Positions 44,719-54,514 are shown, numbered from the stretch's first letter. The stretch: DNA of 64,000 bases from Candidatus Hydrogenedentota bacterium (GCA_016791475.1 JAEUWI010000012.1:1-64000); one strand, 5' to 3'. A program made the numbers and translations. Notes: generated from the sequence alone by a model not told the origin.

Positions 44719-45624
44719 ATGAAGATCGGGATATTGTCCACCAATGCCAGGATATATTCGACATCCAGGCTGGTGGAGGCGGGGCAGCAACGGGGCCACG
44801 AAATGCGTGTAATCAACCACAAGCGCTGCTACATGAGCATCGCCTCGATGAACCCGACGATCCACTACAACGGTGAATCCATCGAAGATCTGGATGCGGT
44901 TATTCCCCGCATTGGCGCATCGGTGACGTTCTACGGCACGGCAGTGCTGCGTCAGTTCGAGATGATGGACGTATATCCCGTGAATGAGAGCGTGGCCATC
45001 AGCCGCTCACGTGACAAGCTGCGGGCGATGCAGCTTCTTGCGCGCAAGGGCATTGGCCTGCCGGTGACGGGATTTGCGCGCGAGCCCGATGATATCGACG
45101 ACTTGATCGACATGGTGGGCGGCGCGCCGCTGGTGGTGAAGCTGCTCGAAGGCACGCAGGGCATGGGTGTGGTGCTGGCTGAGACCAAGCAGGCGGCGAA
45201 GAGCGTGATTCAGGCGTTCTACGGTCTGGAAGCGAACATTCTGGTCCAGGAGTTTATCAAAGAAGCGGGCGGCGCCGATATCCGTTGTTTCGTGGTGGGC
45301 GACAAGGTCGTTGGCGCCATGAAGCGTCAGGCGGCCGCGGGGGAATTCCGCTCCAACCTGCACAGGGGCGGCACGGCTTCCCTGGAGAAGATCACGCCCC
45401 AGGAGCGGGCCGTGGCGCGATCGGCCGCCCGAGCGCTGGGCTTGAACGTGGCCGGCGTGGATATTCTGCGATCGAATCACGGCCCCGTGGTGATGGAGGT
45501 GAATTCTTCGCCGGGTCTGGAAGGAATTGAAGCGGCCACAGGCAAGGATATTGCCGGGGAGATAATCCAGTTTATTGAGGCGAATGCAAAGCCCGGAAAG
45601 ACCGGTACGAAGGGGAAGGGGTAA
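44719..45624 (+). CDS. rimK: RimK-family ATP-grasp ligase
   Basis: A 301-aa cytosolic ligase. It begins [22 protein letters not shown] and has the ATP-grasp series: [72 protein letters not shown] and the metal site [17 protein letters not shown]. RimK adds glutamates to the C-terminus of ribosomal protein S6; relatives make other peptide bonds. Length matches RimK. ATG 44719 has AAAGGA 6 bp upstream. No rpsF is nearby, so the target is not confirmed. It is followed by a tRNA-Cys gene on the opposite strand. Confidence 0.85.
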   Translation: MKIGILSTNARIYSTSRLVEAGQQRGHEMRVINHKRCYMSIASMNPTIHYNGESIEDLDAVIPRIGASVTFYGTAVLRQFEMMDVYPVNESVAISRSRDKLRAMQLLARKGIGLPVTGFAREPDDIDDLIDMVGGAPLVVKLLEGTQGMGVVLAETKQAAKSVIQAFYGLEANILVQEFIKEAGGADIRCFVVGDKVVGAMKRQAAAGEFRSNLHRGGTASLEKITPQERAVARSAARALGLNVAGVDILRSNHGPVVMEVNSSPGLEGIEAATGKDIAGEIIQFIEANAKPGKTGTKGKG

Positions 45625-45642
45625 CCCCGGAGAAGAAAAAAT

Positions 45643-45716
45643 TGGAGGCGGCACCCGGATTTGAACCGGGGATAAGGGCTTTGCAGGCCCCTGCCTTACC
45701 ACTTGGCCATGCCGCC
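45643..45716 (-). tRNA. tRNA-Cys (GCA)
   Basis: The minus strand folds as a cloverleaf: acceptor arms GGCGGCA and TGCCGCC, anticodon loop CTGCAAA with GCA, T-arm with GGTTCAAATCC, discriminator U and encoded CCA. Length 74 nt including CCA. Confidence 0.95.
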
Positions 45717-45785
45717 TCACGAGGGGTGCCAAAGTATAATAAACGGCGGCGGAGCATGTCAAATGAATGGCGCACCCGCGCATCG

Positions 45786-45830
45786 GATCGGATTGATCAG
45801 ACCGATCGGACGGATCAGGCCGATCGGTTC
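45786..45830. repeat. Five 9-bp units starting GATC
   Basis: GATCGGATT, GATCAGACC, GATCGGACG, GATCAGGCC and GATCGGTTC occur in tandem with GATC every 9 bp. It lies between tRNA-Cys and the DUF3604 gene. Units share GATCRG and differ after it. Origin unclear; possibly a decaying minisatellite. Confidence 0.8.
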
Positions 45831-45880
45831 GATGAAACCGGGCACACGCCGACTTTAGTGCCGGCGGCGGAATTTATCCA

Positions 45881-47857
45881 TTACTTCGCTATCCACACGG
45901 GTGAGGACCAGGCCATGGCGATCCGCTTGTGCACGAGTTTCTGCTGGCGCAGTCGAGTGTAGTAAATCGCGCCCGGGGAAGACGTTGCATCCTCCCACGT
46001 CGCTTCGAAGTCCAGGGCCTTGGGCTCCCAGCGCTGAACGACCGTGAAGGCCGCTTCGCCGGGCAGCCAGCGTAACACTTCCACCCATTCAATCACGTCT
46101 GTGCCGTGGGCCTTGACGTGGACCTCGCCATTATCCTGGTGGGGCGCCTGCTGTCCCATGGGAGCCCCGTTGACGTCAAAATTGAGGATGATCTTGGCGC
46201 CCGTGGTCGCGTAGGTATGCTTGTCATAGAGTCCCTGGAAAATGGCGTCGCGGTCGAGGCTCGTGGCGCGGACGGCCGCCAGGCCATACATGGCGATGCC
46301 GGGGTGAGCGCGATGATCGTCGGACGAGCCGATCACGGAGACCTGAAGGCCCAGGCGCAGGGCGTCCTGGAGGTTGACGGCGCCTTCCGCACTCTTCGAC
46401 TCCACGGTGAAGTCGCTCTGCTCGAAGGCCAGGGGATGGGCCGGGTCGAAAGCCTCGCTCAAGCCGTGGCCGGAATACATCTCGAAGTTCCGGCGCAATT
46501 CTGGATTGTCCACCGAGAATTCAACACCACGCGGAAACTTGCCGGTGTGGTGCGGAATGGTGAGGGCGTTGCCCTTTTCCAGAACTTCCCATAGCTGGGG
46601 GAGGGTGGACTCTTTGGGGAAGACGAGGGGGCCGGGCTCGTCGCGGAAGTAGACGTTGTGGTGGCCCCAGGGCGGGCCGAAACTGCATTCATAGGCGTGG
46701 AGCGTGACGAAGCTGCCGGGCACGTAGTAGGCCCGGGTCTGGTTGTTGTACTCCTCCCAGTTGGCGTTGTTCAGGCCGCGCATGAGCCCATCTTCCAGCG
46801 ACATGGCGTGGTCGGTCATGGCGTAGAAATCCAGGCTGGACACAAAGCGCGCATAGGTGAAGTTGTCGCGTCCGACGCCGTCCCAACTGTAGCGCGTGTG
46901 GGAGTGGAGGTCGCCCCAGTAGAGCGCCCGCTCGGGGAGGGCCTCCGTAACTTCGGTCGGGTTTCCCAGCAATTCCCGTTTCTCGTCGGCCCACACGCCG
47001 TTAATGCGCACAATTCCCGTCGTGGTTGCCGTTACTTCAAACTCGTTCCAGGCGTGGTCGCGGTAGATGGAAAGGGCTTCGGGGCCGGTGACGCCTTCGG
47101 GGTAGGTCAAGGTGAAGGTGGCCGGGCCGGTGGCGGGGTTGAACTCTTTGTCCAGCATGGCGATGCGGCACAGGAAGGGGGTGCCCGCCTGCGCGTTTGA
47201 CGGTGCATGAATCTGGGCATAGACCGGCTTACCCGGCAGGGCCTCCAGGGTGAGGTCGGAGGCGTGAAGCTCGAAGCGGCTGTCGCCGTCCGGATCGAGG
47301 GCGATGAGAATGGGAAGGGGGAGTGCGGAGACCGCAGCGCCCCAGTAGCCTTTGCTGCCGCCCGAGGTGTCGCCATAGACCACGTTGATGGCATCGCCGG
47401 CTTTCAGTGCTCCCTCAGCCACGACGACCCGCACCACGAACACGAAGCGCTCGCTGCGCCCATCCATGCTTTTCTTGGGGTGCTTGATCAGGGTTTCGTC
47501 GCGCTCATCTTCTACGATGCAAAGGAGTTTGACGCCGCTCGCCGTTGTGTTCGCCGTGATGTAGTTGTCGAGCTTCGGATCTTTGGTCTGGAGGCGATTA
47601 CCCGAATTGCGCGGACCGGAGTGCCACTCGTCGGGCAGTTCCACCCGGATACCGCCGCCCTGCACGATGTCGCTTTCACCGACCGTGTAGGTGACGGTCC
47701 AGGTGCCGTATTCGCCCGAGATGCCTTTGTCGGGGTTAACCGAGGCGGTGCCGAGCGTGGCGTAGGCTTCGGGAATCATGACGGCTTCGGGTACGGTGGT
47801 CTGGGCCGCGACCACCGCGGCAGACAGCAACGAGGCGGCCAATATCAAGAATCGCAT
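45881..47857 (-). CDS. Secreted DUF3604 PHP-like protein
   Basis: A 658-aa exported protein with a signal peptide (MRFLILAASLLSAAVVAAQ). The N-terminal 320 residues are beta-sandwich-like. The C-terminal part carries the DUF3604 signature WGDLHSHTRYSWDG, with FYAMTDHAMSLED, IPHHTGKFP, and SSDDHRAHPG, placing His/Asp residues as in PHP metal-dependent hydrolases. GGGAGAG lies 6 bp before ATG 47857. It runs in tandem with the GH-like gene 20 bp upstream, so they are probably one transcript. Substrate unknown; a phosphoester is possible from the fold. Confidence 0.85.
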   Translation of the reverse strand: MRFLILAASLLSAAVVAAQTTVPEAVMIPEAYATLGTASVNPDKGISGEYGTWTVTYTVGESDIVQGGGIRVELPDEWHSGPRNSGNRLQTKDPKLDNYITANTTASGVKLLCIVEDERDETLIKHPKKSMDGRSERFVFVVRVVVAEGALKAGDAINVVYGDTSGGSKGYWGAAVSALPLPILIALDPDGDSRFELHASDLTLEALPGKPVYAQIHAPSNAQAGTPFLCRIAMLDKEFNPATGPATFTLTYPEGVTGPEALSIYRDHAWNEFEVTATTTGIVRINGVWADEKRELLGNPTEVTEALPERALYWGDLHSHTRYSWDGVGRDNFTYARFVSSLDFYAMTDHAMSLEDGLMRGLNNANWEEYNNQTRAYYVPGSFVTLHAYECSFGPPWGHHNVYFRDEPGPLVFPKESTLPQLWEVLEKGNALTIPHHTGKFPRGVEFSVDNPELRRNFEMYSGHGLSEAFDPAHPLAFEQSDFTVESKSAEGAVNLQDALRLGLQVSVIGSSDDHRAHPGIAMYGLAAVRATSLDRDAIFQGLYDKHTYATTGAKIILNFDVNGAPMGQQAPHQDNGEVHVKAHGTDVIEWVEVLRWLPGEAAFTVVQRWEPKALDFEATWEDATSSPGAIYYTRLRQQKLVHKRIAMAWSSPVWIAK

Positions 47858-47877
47858 TGGATACTCTCCCAAATGTA

Positions 47878-49353
47878 TTACAGGTAGAAGGCGTAAATGT
47901 CGCCGGTGATTAGCTCAAATTCCAAGCGGAGGGGCTTGCCTTTCAACTCGGACAGCGGGCGTTGCCATTTCACGGGCGCTTCGAGGTGATCGCCCCGAAT
48001 GGGCGTCATATCCGCAAAATCGAAACCCGGTACAGGCATCCCCGCCTCGTCCAGCACACGAATCTTCAGGGAGCCGTCTACCTTGACGTTTACGCGTAGA
48101 TCGGTGGCCTCCAACGAGAGCAGGGGTGTCAACACGTTGCCATACTTCGCATCCGACCCCCGCGAGACGTAGCGATCTTTCTTGATCGTTACCAGTCCGA
48201 TCTGGCGCTCTTCGAAGCGATTTACCTTGTGGCCGTGCGCGTAGCCGCCGTAGTACAGGTAGACGTCGTCCTTCACGGGCACCTGCTCATCAATCCAGGC
48301 GTGGGAATGGTCCCAGGCCTTCGGGTCCATGTCGCGCTCGAAGTACGGATCCAGATCGCGGACCCAGTGCTCGCCGTCGCGGCTCCAGGCCAGGGCGGTG
48401 TAGCCCGTGCCGTAGGCATCCGGCGGGTTCGGGGGATCGTCGGCTTTCAAGTCATCGCGAAGGACCTTGACCATGCCGATGGTGAGGTCACCGCGCTGGA
48501 GGAATCCGTCCATCGCATAGAACTGCACTTCACCTTCTTCGCGTGCCGTGTCGGGGAGCACGACATGGTGCGCCGGGCTCCAGTGGACGAGGTCGTCACT
48601 GGTGGCCTGCATGGTGATGCGCCGTTTGCCTTCCCAGAACTCGCTTTCACGGTAGACCGAGGCAATGGCTACGTAGCGGTTGCGGATTGCGTCGCGGTAG
48701 ATGCCGCTGATGTCGTGATTGTGACGGAGCACGGTGCCTTCGGCGAGGGCTGTCCAGTTCAGGCCATCCGGGGAGGCCGCTACGCGCAGCCCGTCGCCAA
48801 AGTACCAGCCATACTTGAATCGTTGCGCGGGATCGGCGGTTTTCGGGCCTTCGTCGATGACGCTGACGCCAAACTGAACTTCGCCCGGCACGTCCAGGGT
48901 GCGCGCGGGCCGATCCCAGCGGATGCCATCGGCGGATTCCATGTAGCCCAGTCTGGAGCGCACACCGTTCTTGTCTTCGGTTCTATGTCCGTACCAGATG
49001 CGGAAGCGGCCAGAGGTCTCGTCGCGGTGTACCGACAGGTAGGGCTGGAAGCAGCCGTCTTCGATTCCCGTGACGACCGGATTTGGAATCTTGATGCTGC
49101 GATCCGGCTTATGCACGCCGCGCACGGCGGTGGACGACGGATCCACGAGGTAATCGTCGATGAAGAGGTGGGGGCCCGCGCCCAGCGCGATGGGTGCGGA
49201 GGATTGGGGCGCCTGGCCCGGCGAGTAAAGGGTGGCGTGCTCGTAGCTTACTGGTAGGTCTTCACACGGGGGCAGTTCATCTGCCGGAGCGATCCCGGGG
49301 AGCGCCAGCGCCAGACTCAGCAGAAGGCGGTAGAAGCGATGGTTAGAGTTCAT
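47878..49353 (-). CDS. Secreted glycoside-hydrolase-like beta-propeller protein
   Basis: A 491-aa exported protein with a signal peptide (about 1-24). The repeats GRFRIWYGHRT, RLGYMESADGIRWDRPA, RVAASPDGLNWTAL, MQATSDDLVHWSP and ALAWSRDGEHWVRD form a propeller with Asp-box-like 'S-x-D-G-x-x-W' elements, as in sialidases and GH32/GH43-type proteins. Catalytic residues cannot be assigned by eye. A C-terminal beta-sandwich-like part follows (about 400-491). GAGGAAA precedes the ATG. It is probably co-transcribed with the DUF3604 gene. Confidence 0.72.
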   Translation of the reverse strand: MNSNHRFYRLLLSLALALPGIAPADELPPCEDLPVSYEHATLYSPGQAPQSSAPIALGAGPHLFIDDYLVDPSSTAVRGVHKPDRSIKIPNPVVTGIEDGCFQPYLSVHRDETSGRFRIWYGHRTEDKNGVRSRLGYMESADGIRWDRPARTLDVPGEVQFGVSVIDEGPKTADPAQRFKYGWYFGDGLRVAASPDGLNWTALAEGTVLRHNHDISGIYRDAIRNRYVAIASVYRESEFWEGKRRITMQATSDDLVHWSPAHHVVLPDTAREEGEVQFYAMDGFLQRGDLTIGMVKVLRDDLKADDPPNPPDAYGTGYTALAWSRDGEHWVRDLDPYFERDMDPKAWDHSHAWIDEQVPVKDDVYLYYGGYAHGHKVNRFEERQIGLVTIKKDRYVSRGSDAKYGNVLTPLLSLEATDLRVNVKVDGSLKIRVLDEAGMPVPGFDFADMTPIRGDHLEAPVKWQRPLSELKGKPLRLEFELITGDIYAFYL

Positions 49354-49519
49354 GAACAGGTTTCCTCAGTGGAGGCCAGTAGGGTACGCTCTTTCAGTCG
49401 ACTGCGCCGCTCGTGCGATGGGAGACAGGATAACATACGGGCCTCGGGGTGGGAAGTGTCACCCGCCGGGCCATTCCATCGTGTATCGCGGTCACGACGC
49501 GCCAAGGGAGACGTAGAAC

Positions 49520-50353
49520 ATGAGCACCCCAAGTCCCGCCCGACTGCATGTACTGATAGCGCGCGACGCTCCGACCGCGCTGGTGATCCGTCGCGGACCG
49601 GCGAAGAGCGTCTGCACCTTCTCCTGGGACCTAAAGAACGATATAGTTGCTTTGGCGCAGTGGATGTCGGGTCGCATCTATGAACGACGCTGCGATCTGT
49701 CGCCCGATGGCAGGCACTGGATCTACTTCGCCATGAACGGGCAATGGGGGAGCAAATCGAAGGGTTCCTGGACGGCCGTGGCCTGCGCGCCGTGGCTCAA
49801 GGCGAAGATCTTCATGCCCAAGGGCGACTGCTGGCAGGGGGGCGGGCTATTCCTGGACAATACGCGGTACTGGGTTAATGGCGGCGCGTGCCACCAGGAA
49901 CCCGAATGCCAGACGCGAGGGCTTGCAGAGGAGCGCAGTTACAGGCCGCCGGAGTGGTACGGTGGCGAATGCCTTACCGTGTACTACAATCGACTTCAAC
50001 GGGATGGCTGGCTCCTGACCTCTCTTCAGAGCCAACGAAATCCCCATTTGCTTACCGTGTTCGAGAAAGGGTTGCCCAAAGGCTGGACGCTGCAGAAGAT
50101 CTGCCGGATTCGGACGGGGCGGGTGCAGGGAAAGGCGGTCTACTTCGATGAACACGCCATGGTCAATGAGGACGGGGAGCTGCTGTCCTTTCCAACCTGG
50201 GAGTGGGCGGAGTGGGTGGATGGTCATGTGGTGTATGCGGAGGGGGGAAAGCTGTTGCGCCGTTCTGTCCTGTCTTCCCGGAAGCCGGGCCCGCCGAAGC
50301 TTATTCATGATTTCAATCGTTATACCTTTTCTGCGATCGCGGCGCCCTATTGA
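49520..50353 (+). CDS. Hypothetical protein, 277 aa
   Basis: No named family, but the opening RLHVLIARDAPTALVIRRGPAK and FSWDLKNDI resemble a conserved hypothetical type found in other Gram-negative bacteria. There is no signal peptide or membrane helix. Repeated short strands (RHWIYFAMNGQWG, GWLLTSLQSQRNPH, VVYAEGGKLLRRS) suggest a beta-propeller. Several Trp and Tyr residues are spaced regularly. GGGAG is 9 bp before the ATG. It is convergent with the FAS1 gene, with a hairpin between them. Confidence 0.7.
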   Translation: MSTPSPARLHVLIARDAPTALVIRRGPAKSVCTFSWDLKNDIVALAQWMSGRIYERRCDLSPDGRHWIYFAMNGQWGSKSKGSWTAVACAPWLKAKIFMPKGDCWQGGGLFLDNTRYWVNGGACHQEPECQTRGLAEERSYRPPEWYGGECLTVYYNRLQRDGWLLTSLQSQRNPHLLTVFEKGLPKGWTLQKICRIRTGRVQGKAVYFDEHAMVNEDGELLSFPTWEWAEWVDGHVVYAEGGKLLRRSVLSSRKPGPPKLIHDFNRYTFSAIAAPY

Positions 50354-50391
50354 CTCACCGGTCCAGCATTTCGGTTCCCCGGGAAAAAACG

Positions 50392-50424
50392 AAGGCCGGG
50401 CAGGGGGGAGATCTGGCCGGCCTT
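50392..50424. terminator. Hairpin between convergent genes
   Basis: Arms AAGGCCGG (50392-50399) and CCGGCCTT (50417-50424) are perfect, with a 17-nt loop. There is no strong T-run, so it is a weak candidate for a two-way terminator between the genes ending at 50353 and 50472. Confidence 0.4.
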
Positions 50425-50471
50425 GCACCGGGAGCGCAGGGGATTGGACTTCACCCTGCGTGAGGAGGCTA

Positions 50472-51362
50472 TCAGCCGGGCAGGATTACGGTGTCGATGA
50501 CGTGTATGACGCCATTCGTGCCGACGATATCGGTCGCCGTTACTTTGGCGCCATTGATAGTGACCGTATCCCGTTTCGACTTGATGGAGACATCGCCGCC
50601 CTGTACCGTGGTGGCCTTGCTCAACCCTGCGACATCCGCCGCCATGACTTTGCCGGGTACCACGTGATAGGTCAGAATGGCCGCCAGTTTGGCTTTGTTC
50701 TCAGGCTTCAGCAGGTCTTCCACCGTGCCTGCGGGGAGCTTGGCGAAGGCTTCGTTCGTCGGCGCGAAAATGGTGAAGGGACCCTCCCCGGAGAGCGTTT
50801 CCGCCAGACCAGCCGCGGTAACCGCCGCCACGAGGGTACTGAAATCTTCATTGCCTGCAGCAATCTCCACGACATTCTTCGGAAGGAGCACGGTGTCGAT
50901 CACGTGTATCACGCCGTTCGAGCAAATGATATCGGCAGCGGTTACGGTTGCTCCATTGATTTTCACACCGTCCGACGCATCCACGGCGAGATCCTGCCCG
51001 AAGACGGTGGGAGCGCTTTTCAGCCCCGTTACATCCTTGGCCATCACTTTACCCGACACGACGTGGAAGAGAAGGATGGACTTTAGTTTTTCCGGATTCG
51101 CCAGCAGGGCCTCCACGGTGCCCGCCGGCAGTTTGGCAAAGGCCGCGTCGGTGGGCGCGAAGACTGTGAACGGTCCCGCACCCGAGAGGGTTTCCGCGAG
51201 TCCCGCGGCCTTTACAGCGGCCACGAGGGTGCCGAAGTCACCCGCGGCTACCGCAGTTTCAACAATGGTCTTTTCTTCAGCAGCTTGCGCGACATTGAGC
51301 GGCGCTGAGACTGCGGCAACCGCCACGGCGGCCCCTGTTATCCATTTGCTTACCTTGGTCAT
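50472..51362 (-). CDS. Secreted protein with two FAS1 (fasciclin) domains
   Basis: A 296-aa exported adhesion-type protein. After a signal peptide (ending NVAQA) come two FAS1 domains (about 32-163 and 164-296). Each has the H1 box ([21 protein letters not shown] and the near-identical second copy), a central YH motif with [12 protein letters not shown] or [12 protein letters not shown], and the H2 box [13 protein letters not shown] or its copy. The close match between the domains suggests recent internal duplication. AAGGAG precedes the ATG. FAS1 domains mediate cell-surface or matrix contacts. Confidence 0.93.
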   Translation of the reverse strand: MTKVSKWITGAAVAVAAVSAPLNVAQAAEEKTIVETAVAAGDFGTLVAAVKAAGLAETLSGAGPFTVFAPTDAAFAKLPAGTVEALLANPEKLKSILLFHVVSGKVMAKDVTGLKSAPTVFGQDLAVDASDGVKINGATVTAADIICSNGVIHVIDTVLLPKNVVEIAAGNEDFSTLVAAVTAAGLAETLSGEGPFTIFAPTNEAFAKLPAGTVEDLLKPENKAKLAAILTYHVVPGKVMAADVAGLSKATTVQGGDVSIKSKRDTVTINGAKVTATDIVGTNGVIHVIDTVILPG

Positions 51363-51613
51363 CGAAACAGTCTCCTTGGTTGGGTGGATGTGTTGTCTAA
51401 GTTTTGTATATTTTATTCGCTAAGATCTTGGCGCTGTCGAAGTAATTCCGAGGGGATTTGATCGTATGTCAAAATATTCGTCTAACTTTAGTTTGACAAG
51501 ATATCCGCAGGTCAACGTACTTCCGGAGGGGCCCCAGGCTCCTGTAGACTGGCGGGGCCGGTGACGTGGCGACGCGGGTAGCTTTGGAAACCTTGCGATG
51601 AGGAGGAAATTAC

Positions 51614-52660
51614 ATGATCAGAATCCCCGTGTTGAGTCCTGGGCTGTTGCTGTTGCTGTCGATAATCGCCTTCGGGGTGCCGGCGCTGGAGCCCGCTCCC
51701 GAAGGTACGTTCAGCGTGGTCGTTTTGCCGGACACACAGGGCTATGTGATTGGAGGAAAGAGAATCGAGGCGGGGGATACCGGCCCCGTATCCAACCCGG
51801 TGTTTGAGGCGCATACCCGCTGGATCGTTGACAACCTGGCGTCGCAGCGCATTGTTTTCGTGAGTCACGTGGGGGATATTGTCGACAAGAACGTGGACGC
51901 CCAATGGGTCGTGGCGAAGGAACAGATGGACCGTCTCCACGGCAACGTGCCCTATGCGATCGTCGTGGGGAACCACGACATGAAGTCGGACGGCGATTCA
52001 TCACTTTTCCAGCAGTACTTTCCAGCGAGTCGCTTCGAGGGGTTGGCGTGGTATGGTGGTTACTACGCGGGCGATCCTGAGCGGCCGGGGCACTCCGGGA
52101 ACAATGCGAACAGTTTCCAGCTCTTTTCGGCGGGCGGTCTCGATTTCGTGATTCTCCATTTGGAATGCAACGCGCCGGACGGCGTATTGACCTGGGCCGA
52201 GGGCGTGCTGGCGGCGCACCGGGAACGGATCGCCCTGATCACCACCCATATGGACCTGGGGCCCTTGCAGGAACCCGCGAGCAGTGAGGGATTCATCAAG
52301 GACCCCAAGGGGCGGATGCGGTGGAGCAAGTGTCACGGCGCGCGAGGGAATACACCGCAGCAACTCTGGGAAAAGTTTTACCGGAGGCAGCCGAATCTAT
52401 TGATGGTTTTCTCGGGCGATCAGAGCCGCACGAGCGCGCTCTATCTGCCGCTGGCGGGGGAGCATGGGAACACGGTGCACGCCTTGTTGAGCGACTACAC
52501 CTCCAGCGGCCCGCTGCGCATCTACCGCTTCAACCCGGCGGCGGGGGAGATCGCGGTGATTACCTACGACACGAGTACGGACGAGGTAATCTCGGATTCG
52601 ACCTACGTGAAGGGGCGGGAGAACCATCAGTTTATTATCAAGCACGATTTTGGAAAATGA
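51614..52660 (+). CDS. Secreted calcineurin-like metallophosphoesterase
   Basis: A 348-aa exported enzyme with a signal peptide (1-24). Metal-binding motifs appear in order: FSVVVLPDTQGY, VSHVGDIVDKN (GD), VVGNHDMKSD (GNHD) and LITTHMDLG. A later FSGDQS replaces the usual GHxH, which may alter the second metal site. GAGGAGGAAA gives a strong ribosome-binding site. The Cys and Trp of MRWSKCHGARGN may shape the active site. Substrate unknown. Confidence 0.88.
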   Translation: MIRIPVLSPGLLLLLSIIAFGVPALEPAPEGTFSVVVLPDTQGYVIGGKRIEAGDTGPVSNPVFEAHTRWIVDNLASQRIVFVSHVGDIVDKNVDAQWVVAKEQMDRLHGNVPYAIVVGNHDMKSDGDSSLFQQYFPASRFEGLAWYGGYYAGDPERPGHSGNNANSFQLFSAGGLDFVILHLECNAPDGVLTWAEGVLAAHRERIALITTHMDLGPLQEPASSEGFIKDPKGRMRWSKCHGARGNTPQQLWEKFYRRQPNLLMVFSGDQSRTSALYLPLAGEHGNTVHALLSDYTSSGPLRIYRFNPAAGEIAVITYDTSTDEVISDSTYVKGRENHQFIIKHDFGK

Positions 52661-52829
52661 GATTGGGGGATCGCGCGACTTTTTCGCCCCATTTCGGAGA
52701 AACTCGTGTACAATAGTTTCAGGAAGGACGAAACGGCGGGGCCCGCCCGAACGAGTTGACCCCTCCCGCCGCAGGTTTGGCGCAATGCCGCCCGCGGAGT
52801 CCATGAGCACCGAAAGAAGGAGCTTTGAG

Positions 52830-53852
52830 ATGGACGTGAAGGCCCTGATGGCTACGGCGGCCGCCATGGTTGCCGGGGACCGCGGCATCCTGGCGATGGA
52901 CGAAAGCACTCCGACCTGCGACAAGCGCTTTGCCCAGTACCAAATTCCCATGACGGTGGAATACCGTCAGGCCTACCGCGAGATGATCGTCACCACACCC
53001 AACTTGGGGGAGTGCATCAGCGGCGCGATACTTTTCGACGAGACCATCCGCCAGTCCACTCGGGGCGGTATGCCCTTCGTCGAAGTGTTGAAGCTGGCGA
53101 ACATCATTCCCGGTATCAAGGTGGATGGCGGTACGAAAGATCACCCGGGCTTTCCCGGCGAGAAGATCACCGAGGGCCTGGACGGCCTCGGCGCACGCCT
53201 CAGGGAGTATTACGGCATGGGCGCGCGCTTTGCCAAATGGCGAGCGGTCATCACCATCGGAGAAGGCCTGCCCACTCGGGGCAATGTGGAGGCCCATGCT
53301 CTTGCGTTGGCGCGCTACGCGGCCCTCTGCCAGGAAGGGGGACTTGTGCCGATCGTGGAACCGGAAATTCTGATGGACGGTGCGCACGATCTTGATCGGA
53401 GTTTCGTCGTTTCGCGCGACGTGTGGCGAACGGTCTTCGATCAGCTTTTGCTGCAGCGCGTTGATTTACGATGCATGATCCTGAAGCCCGGCATGGTGCT
53501 TCCCGGAAAGGATTGCCCCGATCAATCCAGCGTGGAGGCCGTGGCCGAGGCGACTGTGCGCGCCCTGCTCGATACGGTGCCCGCATCCGTACCGGGCATT
53601 GCGTTTCTATCCGGCGGACAGAGCGACGAACTGGCGTCCGCACGGCTCAGCGCCATGAACGCCAAGTATCGCGGCCAGGTTCCCTGGGCGCTGGCTTTTT
53701 CCTATGCCCGCGCGATTCAGGCCCCCGCGCTGAAGATTTGGTCGGGCCAGGAGGCCAATGTCGAAGCTGCACAGAAGGCGCTCTATCATCGCGCAAACTG
53801 CAACAAAGCCGCGCGGCGCGGTGAATATTCTTCCGCCATGGAAGGTAAGTAA
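52830..53852 (+). CDS. Class I fructose-bisphosphate aldolase
   Basis: A 340-aa aldolase of the eukaryote-like class I type. It splits fructose 1,6-bisphosphate into two triose phosphates through a lysine imine. Motifs: ILAMDESTPTCDKRF at the start, PGIKVDGGTKDHPG, AKWRAVITIGEGLPT, VEPEILMDGAHD, the Schiff-base Lys in CMILKPGMVLPG and FLSGGQSDELAS. The ATG at 52830 has AAGGAG 7 bp before it; earlier in-frame codons overlap the phosphoesterase gene. An unrelated DhnA-type aldolase sits at 26095. It probably serves glycolysis and gluconeogenesis. Confidence 0.95.
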   Translation: MDVKALMATAAAMVAGDRGILAMDESTPTCDKRFAQYQIPMTVEYRQAYREMIVTTPNLGECISGAILFDETIRQSTRGGMPFVEVLKLANIIPGIKVDGGTKDHPGFPGEKITEGLDGLGARLREYYGMGARFAKWRAVITIGEGLPTRGNVEAHALALARYAALCQEGGLVPIVEPEILMDGAHDLDRSFVVSRDVWRTVFDQLLLQRVDLRCMILKPGMVLPGKDCPDQSSVEAVAEATVRALLDTVPASVPGIAFLSGGQSDELASARLSAMNAKYRGQVPWALAFSYARAIQAPALKIWSGQEANVEAAQKALYHRANCNKAARRGEYSSAMEGK

Positions 53853-54003
53853 TACGAACAGCCCGGACGCCAGGCCCTGCACCGGAGGGTGCCTTGGAAT
53901 TGGCGACGGGCTGAATATATTAAGGTAGTGAATTTCGCTTCGTCGGCCCTGGCCGGCTCCCTGGCAGGGCCTCGAAGCGCGCGAACGAAGAAGGAGCATC
54001 GGT

Positions 54004-54318
54004 ATGCAAGTTAATGTACGCACCGACAACCACATCGCGGGCCGCGAACGACTCGCCAGCTACATCACCTCGGTCGTGGAAGACACTCTTTCCCACTTCC
54101 GCCAGCGCATTACGCGCGTCGAGGTGCACCTGAGCGACGCAAACGGGCATAAGCCCGGCGCGGACGACAAACGTTGCGTGATGGAAGTTCGCCTCGAAGG
54201 GCAGCGCCCAATCGCCGTGAGCCATTCCAGTGGCAGCGTGGACGAAGCGATCAGCGGGACGGCCAGCAAGCTGAGGCGACTGGTCAACGATACGCTGCGA
54301 CGGAAACGCGATAACTGA
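54004..54318 (+). CDS. HPF/RaiA-like ribosome-associated protein
   Basis: A 104-aa protein of the short hibernation-promoting-factor type. The N-terminal MQVNVRTDNHIAGRERLASYI and middle RITRVEVHLSDANGHK match the sigma-54-modulation/HPF fold. The end SKLRRLVNDTLRRKRDN gives the basic patch that contacts rRNA. It lacks the long C-terminal dimerisation domain, so it is an HPF-short or YfiA-like form. It may stabilise idle ribosomes in stationary phase. AAGGAG lies 8 bp before the ATG. A strong terminator follows. Confidence 0.87.
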   Translation: MQVNVRTDNHIAGRERLASYITSVVEDTLSHFRQRITRVEVHLSDANGHKPGADDKRCVMEVRLEGQRPIAVSHSSGSVDEAISGTASKLRRLVNDTLRRKRDN

Positions 54319-54341
54319 GATTGCGGTGCATGAGTATTTTG

Positions 54342-54380
54342 CGCGCGGGCCGGGATTCCGGCCCGCGCGGTTTTTCTTTC
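54342..54380 (+). terminator. Strong rho-independent terminator
   Basis: Perfect 12-bp stem CGCGCGGGCCGG / CCGGCCCGCGCG (54342-54353, 54358-54369) with loop GATT, then G and TTTTTCTTTC. It ends the HPF-like transcript 24 bp after its stop. Confidence 0.93.
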
Positions 54381-54434
54381 TGGACTTCCCAGGCTCATGC
54401 GAACATGCTGGTCCTCCAACAGGAATACGCAAGG

Positions 54435-54514
54435 CTGGGAGCGCAGGCGGCTCGCCCGCATTCGGTGCCGCGGCCACCGCTGGGAGCGCAGGCGTCCCGC
54501 CTGCATTCGGTGCT
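54435..54514. repeat. Two direct copies of a CTGGGAGCGCAGGC element
   Basis: Units at 54435-54468 and 54480-54514 both read CTGGGAGCGCAGGCG, then a short variable part, then GCATTCGGTGC. The second has an internal GCAGGC / GCCTGC hairpin; the first is slightly altered. Copies are 45 bp apart. The words match those at the 35-bp inverted repeat near 5800, pointing to a dispersed repeat family. No protein is inferred here. Confidence 0.85.
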
